The notes beneath the pieces were generated by a model. It did not search any database. It was not told the DNA's origin and worked only from the letters and a program-made list of their open reading frames with translations. 64,000 nt of DNA, taken from NCBI RefSeq assembly GCF_902713425.1, contig NC_081209.1:7344156-7408155 (forward strand), given 5' to 3'. The position numbers and the translations under genes were made by a program. Origin of the DNA: Acipenser ruthenus. Lineage: Eukaryota; Chordata; Actinopteri; Acipenseriformes; Acipenseridae. Below, piece after piece: positions 56,359 through 64,000 of this stretch (within the stretch, counting starts at the first letter, position 1; each line of letters opens with the position of its first letter).

Positions 56359-59300
56359 TTACAGCTTCTTGTACTCGATTCTTTCCACTTTGACATCGTC
56401 CCCAATGAGCTGGTACACATACGTTACAACGGTCGACGCCTGGATATCCATCAATACAAACGACGGGATGATGTTGCTGGAAAAGAGAGGCATATTTTGA
56501 GCGCAAGCAACCATTTCGAAAGAGTCTCTTTAGTGTACTTCGGTCTGTAAAAATATGTACGCCAGTGAGGGTTGGATTTTAAGGATTTGAATGGTGGTTG
56601 TATTTAAATGAATTGAAAAGACCTCTAGATCTGATAGCAAAGGCAAAAATGACATCCTTTAACATTTTAAAACTGGCTAGTGATCACGATGCGGATACAT
56701 TTTAAAACTGTAACAATGGTAGTCTTGTCTTCCGTTATACAGAATTCTTACTATGCATGAAATGGAAATCTGAATGAATGAAATAGAACCATCTGAGAAT
56801 ATTGCTTGTTCCTGGAAAACCTCAGCTGGTGTTATGGATAGAGACAGGAGGCGAGGAATCAGTCGGAGGTTCACACACTGTGCTCTACCAACCTTTCCAG
56901 CGCACTGTAAGCCCCTGTGGCAGATCCTGGGTTGATGTAGAATTTGTTCTCGTTTTCAAAGGCCTCGAATTTGTGGGTGTGTCCAGAAATGAGAATGTCC
57001 ACATCCAGCTGCCTCTGTAATAGAGCCAGGCTGGCCAGGTCTCCCCAGGGAATGACCTGGTGCCCGTGAATCAATCCGATCTTAAACTGGCCCACCGTCA
57101 CCACCTTCTGCTCTGGGTAGTTCAAGTTCTGCAAGTCAAACATGCCGGCCATAGAATGAGACATTCCCAATTGCAATTCTTCAGCTTACTAAAAACCACC
57201 AGACACACACAATGAAGAGAGACAGCACTCTTTGCAACATTTTAATGAATGGAAAACAATTTGCATGTTAGTAACATACACCCCCCCGCCACGTCTACAA
57301 ATACAAAATAATAGCTATTATGCACTAGAGGTAACTGGCGCCAACAGATGGCCACAACTGTATGTACATGCAAGGGTTGCATTCAGTGCAGATGGCCACG
57401 TTCCTCCATGTATCCCCAGATTCTGATATAAATTAAAAGTTAATGACAAGTTTCCCCACAATTGGATAAGCGGTTCTCTACATTACTAGCGTGTCCAATA
57501 AAAATCAAAGACTATACTTGGAAGCATCATTGCATTTATTTGGTAAGAAAAAGGGGTACTAGGAATCTGTGCATAAAGGGACAAACCTCGTCAAAGTCTC
57601 CTCTGACAATGTGGACGTCCCCGGCCAGCGTCTTGAGATAGTCGTAGCTCTCCTTGGTGCAGAGGTTACCGGTGCAGAGGATGTGCTGGATCTTCCCTGG
57701 GACCAGCAGCTTCTTGAACTTGGCTGGCAGAGCGTTGCATCGATGGGGGATGTGAAGGTCTCCAAGCACCAGTACCAACTTACAGGAAACACACAGGGGA
57801 GTTAGCAAGCACAGTGAAGGAAGCGCATTCGGCAGCTGAAAACACAAGCCACTGCTCCGACAAGGAAACAAAACAAGCTCAAATATTCTTTATTTAAGAT
57901 CACCGAGGCTATTCAATAGATTCTAACAGCTGCAAGATCTACATACTCTCTCTGGCATTTAATAGATTTATACAGACAGAAATACTAAGAGAGACACACA
58001 TGCTCTGTTAGATTTTCATAACCCTGGCACTCAAAAGCGAATTGTTCCAGCGGTATTTAGATCAAATGAATAGACTCTCATACGGTTCAGATCAAATTCA
58101 TAGTTACTTATCTACATTTGTATGTAAGTTTTTGTAATAAATATGATGTTAGCAGTTAAATAACTTTGTTCTGTTCTTTTAATGTCACAAGAACATTTTC
58201 ATTACCGTTTATAGATTAGATATTACATCCGATAGCATTCACCCCAAACAGAAAAGCATGCATCACTAAAGTGAATAAGTAAATAGAGAACTGTTTTAAA
58301 AGGTAATGCTTAGAGAGAGAGAAGGGATGGTTAAAATCTAAACAGACTAAAGCTAGGCAACCTGAATGCAAGGAACTGAGATTTAGATAGCTAGTGATGC
58401 TTACCCAAAACTATTAACTGTGAAAAAGTGCTGAGCAGTTTATCATAAATGCATTGTTTACCACCTGTAAATGTTATCTTTAATACCCTACCTGTTCTAC
58501 TTCACAGTGGGTAACACAGTTTAATTTGATAGATGCAGGTGTGCTTTTACTAGAACTTTAATCAGACACACCTGAGCTCGTTACCTATACACTGTGGCTA
58601 ATTAAGCTTTTAGCAAAACCCAGAAGGGATGAAACGGTTATGAGTCTTATTTCCATCCCTGCAGGGGTAACGAGGACTGGCAGTAGGTGCTTGGTTGGCA
58701 GGTGAATAAATGCACATTACTATGAATTCATGAGGATCAAAAGTGATAACTTCTGGATAACAGACCTTACTGAAACCCTTTCAATCTGTGCCGTCTTGAA
58801 CCCAGGTCGGGAGATCGGGGTTTGGAAACGATAGCATGATAACTGCTGGTACATTGTTCAGACTGAGTGCAAAGTAGAGGTTTTGTAGGGAAGCATCATT
58901 GAAATAGAAATGTCATGAATGGAAGCAGCACAGGATCATCTATTGCTTTAAATCTGATCCCATTATAAACACAGTCTTTACCTACTGAATAACATTAGGC
59001 TATTAAAAATCGATACCACGCTGTCTTATACCAATGAGCTGTTAAAATGGGTACTTGTTTGTAGTAAATTGGGCTTTTCTGCTGCTCAATTTCCAAAGAG
59101 CTCCAAAGACACTAAAGGGAGTGTGTCAGTGAAATGCAGGGGGGTAAGAAACTAGATAGAACTGAAGAATGATGCAGGACTAAAACATGGAACACATTTA
59201 AAGGGATGCCGAACAGTTAGGATGCAGGGTGTAAATGAAAACTGACTATAACTGGGTGGTCTTCTGGCATAGTGAACTGTTTAAAAAAAGAAACACTTCT

Positions 59301-60784
59301 ATTTTGAACATCGACAAACCTCGGTTTTCAATAACTTTTTTACTGGACTCAGTTTTTGTAGTTGGTTAAGTGTAGCCTAGACAAATTCTTACCATTTATT
59401 AAAAACAGTTTTACTGTGCCTTTTATATACCATAGATGACCCTACTACTGTACAAAAAAATCTAAGCATCATTTAAACACATGTACCCCCGCGTGTTAAT
59501 ATGAGCCACACCACCACTCTGCAAGCCCAGCCTCCATCAGCAAGGGCAGTAAGAGGTTCAAAGACAGGGAACTTACTCTGTGGCCAGCCTGAATGCAATG
59601 AAGAGGTTGATTGGAGACAGTGGGACAAGGTGAAACATGATCAGAGGGTTAACAAAAAGAGAGAGATGAAACAACAGAAAATACATGAAGAAATAAAAAT
59701 TAATAGCAACATTTAAAAAGCAAGTGTTAGATGGCAACAAATTAAATACTTAATGTTAAGAATAATAAAGTGTACAACGTGATTATTCTGTTATGTATTT
59801 GGTTAATTTGATTGTAGAACAGGCTTTCACAAAACACTGCTTCCCAGAAGTCTCTCGTTCAAGATATACTGTAGTGGTAGCAGCACATATTCATACTATT
59901 TATTTTAAGAAATAAGTTTAAAAATTCAGGTATTAGCGGCGTTTTGTTTTTGCCTAGAAAGTGACAAGTTCAGGTCACAGTATGCTTATGTGAATTAGTA
60001 ATACATTCCGTTACACTATTCTTTGCATTACCATTAGTGTACATGCATTCTACCGCATAACGAATGCTTTTACTTGATAAAGAAATGTATTAACAAGCCA
60101 TTTCAGGAACTCTAGTAATCGATTACATTGAATTACATTAAAATCAAACTGCTTATTGTATGTTAACAACAGATGTTAAGTTAATCGTGCTTCTTGCTGT
60201 GGCCTTGGTTCTGTCCTAGCCTACCCTTACCATTTTCTTTTCAGAAAAAAATACGTATTTTCTTCAAGGGATGCTGAACTCGACCCAGTATTAGCACGTC
60301 ACTATGTTTTCATTGAATGGATCGCAGCTTTGATAATGCAACTACATGCAATTCGCTGGATACACGTTGAAGAGTTTTATATGAAGTCAAAACAAAACCT
60401 TACATCAGTAATAACATAATAATGTAAAAAAAAAAAAAAGGGATGAACTAAAAATGGTTAAGCAAAATGGTGAGGGGAAACAGAAAAAATAAATACAAAA
60501 ATAGTAAAACCACAGTTAATGGTTCGATTTTTTAGGGAATATACTGCTGATGCATTTCGTTTTTTTCTACTTTTTTTTGCTCGTCATGTGACAGTTCAAC
60601 ACCCAGAGACCATACAACAGCAGAGCAGGCCGGGAAACATTTCCCACTACCTCGAAGCTTTAGCGTTAAAATATATCTATATCTATATCTAGCGTGCATG
60701 CAAAGTGTGGTTTGTATTTACCGAAAACCCTTACACTGCCGATGTAAACGCTGTCTCACGCTTTATAATTTCTATCCTTACCAT
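56359..60784 (-). CDS. vps29: retromer subunit VPS29
   Basis: Metallophosphoesterase-fold subunit of the retromer, which returns cargo from endosomes to the trans-Golgi and cell surface. Exons on the minus strand: 60782-60784 (only the ATG), 57587-57778, 56893-57128 and 56359-56476. They join to 182 aa, the same as human isoform 1, and begin [19 protein letters not shown]. Fold motifs are present: [32 protein letters not shown] and [11 protein letters not shown]. In VPS29 the catalytic function is considered lost and the surface binds VPS35 and regulators. The 3-kb first intron contains a 12-nt microexon at 59577-59588 that inserts AGHR after Met1, as in human isoform 2. The gene is head-to-head with rad9b. 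Confidence 0.97.
58540..58660. mobile_element. foldback MITE, copy 4 (inverted, truncated)
   Basis: Matches copy 3 in reverse orientation: cacctgagctcgttacctat, acactg and the end gagtcttatttccatcc are readable. The other terminal repeat is lost. It lies in the first vps29 intron. Confidence 0.65.
59577..59588 (-). CDS. vps29: 12-nt alternative microexon of vps29
   Basis: On the minus strand an acceptor (cattgcattcag) is followed by GCTGGCCACAGA and a strong donor (gtaagttc). The 12 bases encode Ala-Gly-His-Arg and keep the frame between the ATG exon and LVLVLGD. Human VPS29 isoform 2 starts MAGHRLVLVLGD, so the microexon is conserved from fish to mammals. A TGC lies 6-8 bases before the exon, the type of word bound by the microexon regulator SRRM4 (inference). 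Confidence 0.9.
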
Positions 60785-61562
60785 CTTTAATCCCGTCTGT
60801 GTAATTCAGGAAGAGGCTTTTTTTTCACCACAGAAATGAAATCCCTGCACTCCGTCCCGTGACAGTCAGCAACCAATCACCGTGCAGAGACCAGACCCTC
60901 ACTACGGCAACTAAGTTTGTCCATTTTACTAAATACTTTTGTCACAGATGAATGCGATGCTCCAGGCGCAGACGTCTCTGTGTGCAGCTTCACTATTTGC
61001 TATGCGAAGGACCGCATCGTGTCGCAGTCCTTTTGACTGCGTAGCTGTCGTTCATTAAATACTGACTGCATTTGTGTAATTGGAACATTTGATATTTTAG
61101 TAGATGTGCTGAGTTTGTACTACTAGAGGTTAAACAAAAATAATTTTCAATTTTTTTCTGAATTACTCCAGTATGCTTATATTGCTGTTATACACTTTAT
61201 AATAGGGATATATAACAAAACAACACAAATTCAAATTGTTTACTGTGAGTACTTTTCGCACAGTCAAGGGCGCGACTACTTATAGAGAATAAAACTACAT
61301 TTCCCAGCCAACCTTTCGACTGCAGTGATTCCCGCTCTTGAAGAAACGACAATTTGTCACCTCTCAGTGTCAGGGTTGTTATTTATATAAAATGCTTTAC
61401 AAACCAGCGATGTTTTAGTTTATATAGTTTTTTGTTTTCCTTAACGTTTACTATTTAGCACAAAAAAACTGAAATTTTCGGTAAATAAAGACCCCCCCCC
61501 CACCCCTCCAAAAAAACAGTTTTTACGCGAGGAGAAAAAAAATCTTCAAATACAATTGTAAC
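60785..61562. promoter_or_regulatory. bidirectional promoter region, vps29/rad9b
   Basis: 778 bp between the two start codons. A CCAAT box lies at 60873-60877 and a ZNF143/Staf-type motif at 61294-61309. The core around 60840-61060 and 61255-61350 is richer in CpG than its flanks. A CLEAR/E-box-like word (gtcatgtgac) lies nearby at about 60585 within the first vps29 intron. Confidence 0.55.
61294..61309 (+). promoter_or_regulatory. ZNF143/Staf-type binding site
   Basis: actacatttcccagcc closely matches the known SBS consensus for ZNF143 (ACTACAwTTCCCAG...). This motif is frequent in vertebrate bidirectional promoters. Position is about 250 bp before the rad9b start. Confidence 0.65.
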
Positions 61563-63612
61563 ATGAAATGTGTACTAGCTGGAAGTAATGTAAAAGGTAA
61601 TTATTGAACGAGTAAGTTGGAGGTGGTGTGAGTTACAGCCTAGTGACAAAGGGAATTGTATTTCAATGAGATATGACGAGTTTGGTTAAAATGTTGTGTT
61701 GAACTGCATTTCTTTTACCTTAAGTCTTTAAGTACGGCATCTGATTTCAGTAAACTTCAAAATAACACAAAGTCGAGCTATAACGTTAACGCATCCTGGT
61801 GAGGAGGGAATGTCATTGTCACATTACATACTTTGTTCCCCTTAAGCCAGAACTCTTGAGTCATTTCTTGCTCTTTTATGCCTTGTTGACAGCATTTGGA
61901 AAAGCTATCCATTCTCTTTCTCGGGTCGGAGAGGATCTATGGCTTGACCCGTTGGAAAAAGGAGTAAGCAAAATCCCTGTGAATGGCTATGCCTTTCTGA
62001 TAAATATTGTGTTGCAAGATGTATATCTGTATTAACCCTTTGAGTACAGTCTGGTAAGGTGATATGATACACAGTACATAATAAACAGATTTGACAGATT
62101 GTTAGAAACAGAATTGTAATACAGTATTGTTTGTCCCTGCCCGCTCTCACACTCTCTGTCAGCTTGCGGTGAGGTCAGTGAATTCCTCCAGGTCTGCATA
62201 TGCCTGCTTCCTGTTCTCTCCGCTGTTCTTTCAGCACTACAGCAAGGTGACGACCCAGCAGCCCCGGGACCAGGGAGATGTGGAGCCAGTGCTCAAGTGC
62301 AAGTTGACAATGAAGGTACCTAGCAGGTCCATGTGAAACTGGCATATCTGCCCACTGTACAATTCCAATTCGAATCCCAAGTCCTTGCTTTGATTTTAAA
62401 AATGAATTGGAAATGGAATTGCAATTGAATAAAAGGAATTGACCCCAGTCGTGTTGACAAAACTTGAACTTTTTATTGACCTTTTCTGACTGTACCCAAA
62501 GAGGCTGTTCACGTTTTTAACAAATGCTCGCTAACCTTGAGGAATGTTCAGCAAAGAAGCGAGTGAGTGAATGAAGAGTTGTGAAAAGCATGACATTCCT
62601 GCCTTGTTTTCAAAGAGTTTACAACAGTAATTAATAATAACTCCTAGTTTTGTGTGATGTGCACACAGTAGGAATAGTATAATAATAAGTTAGCATTATT
62701 AGGAATTTAAATAGCACAGCTGTGTGTGTGTATGGTCTTTAAATCACTGGTGCTCTTTCCCCTTTTTTCCAGTCAGTTCTGCCTATCTTCAGGTGCCTGG
62801 CAACTATTGAAAGAAACGTAGAAAGATGCAAAATATGTATTAACTTCAGGGATAGCCATGTGGTTTTCCAGTTCTCCTGCAGACATGGTAGGCAGAATAA
62901 AACTCTTGGTATGGATAGATAGATACAGACATCCAAAAAAATTCTGTGTACCCTCCAAGAAGTATTGGGGCTGAATTAGGTAGTGTAAATGATTAAATGT
63001 GTCGTAGGTCCCCTTTTTTCATATAACAAAAAATCAACACTGCTGGTGTTTCTCTGTAAATTGCTATCAGTGTAACACGACTGCCATGTGGAAATAAAGG
63101 TAATCTGAACTGTAACAGAACTTCAAGATGCTGTTTATAACCTCCTGTTGCTGCAAGTGGTAACAGTACGGATGCGTGCCTGTTTGCTGCGCAGAGTGGC
63201 ATTCAGGAGAGGTTTTAAGGGAAAAGGAAGATTTTGTGTCTGCAACAAAAAATAACTTTTGGGGAGTATAAACAATATGAACAAACAAGATCTGATTCTC
63301 TATGAAGCAGGGTGTGCACAGAATGCTATACCAAGGAATTGTGTTTTAGTGTAAAAATTAACATCAGTGTGGGGCATTTCAGCTTTAAACGGAAGGGAGA
63401 GCTGATCTGCTGATATCATGATGCAGACAGTAGAGGGTGCTGTAGACACAGTGGTGGAACAAAATGTGTTATATGTTAGTAATATTATATTAACTACTGT
63501 CTTATATTTCAGGAATTACCAAAACTCATAACCTAGGGTTTCAGGAGTGCGAGTCCCTTCAAGCGGTGTTTCCCAGAAACATGTGCCCCAATGCGCTGAA
63601 AGCACAGGCACG
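61563..63612 (+). CDS. rad9b: RAD9B checkpoint clamp component (3' partial)
   Basis: Subunit of the PCNA-like 9-1-1 (RAD9-HUS1-RAD1) clamp loaded at DNA damage to activate ATR signalling. Five exons in the window: 61563-61596, 61893-61963, 62163-62315, 62773-62887 and 63513-63612; the last ends at a donor (cg|gtgaga), so the gene continues past the window. The start [20 protein letters not shown] matches the RAD9 N-terminus. [39 protein letters not shown] and [20 protein letters not shown] are also family sequence. The choice of RAD9B over RAD9A rests on the position next to vps29, as in human, and on residue matches such as LWLDP and FQHY. The phosphorylated C-terminal tail lies outside the window. 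Confidence 0.93.
62355..62450. repeat. AATT-rich dispersed repeat fragment
   Basis: Inverted words caattccaattcg and ggaattgcaattgaat, ending gaattgaccccag. Similar wording occurs near 22535-22770 and at the ends of the repeat at 46650-47683, so these may be one family. It lies in a rad9b intron. Confidence 0.45.
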
Positions 63613-64000
63613 GTGAGAAGGAGAGCTTTGACTCTGATGGCTTGTACAGTGTAATGGGAAACCTGACTGAGTGCCGACTCAAAGAAGTTATGAAATCAGT
63701 TCAATTAAAGCTGAACTCCTTTGAAAATAACTTGCCAGTTGTGATTTCTCATAGTTTTCAAGAAAGCAGTAAAGCAGTAGTTGTGTTGAACTGCTTTACT
63801 GCTCTTGTGTGAAACACACTTGTTTTTCACTTCTCGTTTGCTCTGGGGCAGCTGATTGCACTGTTTTAGAAAATAGTAGTTAAAGGTAAACAAGGGGGGG
63901 TCCCTTTTTTCACATTTCTACAAGAATATACAACTTTTTAAAATATAAGTCTATTTAAGGGAGTTCATCTTTAGGTCATCGTTGTTTGACAATATGCATA

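Noticed and set aside
59501-59716. 71-aa plus-strand frame in the first vps29 intron
   Set aside because: No recognisable similarity and it lies antisense over the conserved microexon; treated as chance.

Overview
The window is vertebrate nuclear DNA, almost certainly from a ray-finned fish. Genes are split by short introns with GT-AG junctions, and introns and spacers carry Tc1/mariner transposons, palindromic MITEs, tRNA-derived SINEs and long dinucleotide runs. Two repeat types (a long tRNA-headed SINE at 14.3-14.8 kb and a SINE ending in a 'gtcgccctggataagggc' tail at 35.0-35.3 kb) resemble repeats I associate with sturgeons and paddlefish, so a non-teleost such as an acipenseriform is my best guess (inference, moderate confidence).

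Eight protein genes can be rebuilt exon by exon. In order: atp2a2 (+; SERCA2 calcium pump, 5' exons lie before the window), anapc7 (-; APC/C subunit), ube2g1-like (+; ubiquitin-conjugating enzyme), arpc3 (-; Arp2/3 subunit), gpn3 (-; GPN-loop GTPase), fam216a (+), vps29 (-; retromer subunit) and rad9b (+; 9-1-1 clamp subunit, 3' exons lie past the window). Apart from ube2g1, the order and orientation match human 12q24.11 (ATP2A2-ANAPC7-ARPC3-GPN3-FAM216A-VPS29-RAD9B). The ube2g1-like gene is an extra member: the human UBE2G1 gene sits near ATP2A3 on 17p13, so this copy looks like a retained duplicate from the paired ancestral region. Summed exons give ORFs of the expected size: anapc7 565 aa, ube2g1 169 aa, arpc3 178 aa, gpn3 285 aa, vps29 182 aa.

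Three gene pairs are head-to-head over short spacers (anapc7/ube2g1 about 730 bp, gpn3/fam216a about 330 bp, vps29/rad9b about 780 bp), and these spacers hold motifs resembling NRF1, YY1, CCAAT and ZNF143 sites. Alternative splicing is visible in two genes. SERCA2 has the long SERCA2b end at 12.3 kb plus a candidate SERCA2a last exon 4.1 kb further on. vps29 has a 12-nt microexon encoding Ala-Gly-His-Arg.

Mobile DNA is concentrated in the fourth ube2g1 intron, where two different Tc1-type elements lie six bases apart (one with a complete DD38E transposase frame) followed by a MITE broken by a LINE that is itself broken by a SINE. A second copy of the DD38E element is in an arpc3 intron, and a gpn3 intron holds a Tc1-like element inside another repeat. 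Minisatellites of 55 bp (anapc7 intron) and 40 bp (filling a gpn3 intron), and an exact 54-bp duplication covering the anapc7 stop codon, complete the picture. I saw no RNA gene, CRISPR array, LTR element or viral remnant. I found no clearly new multi-gene system; the most interesting items are at the level of exons and repeats.
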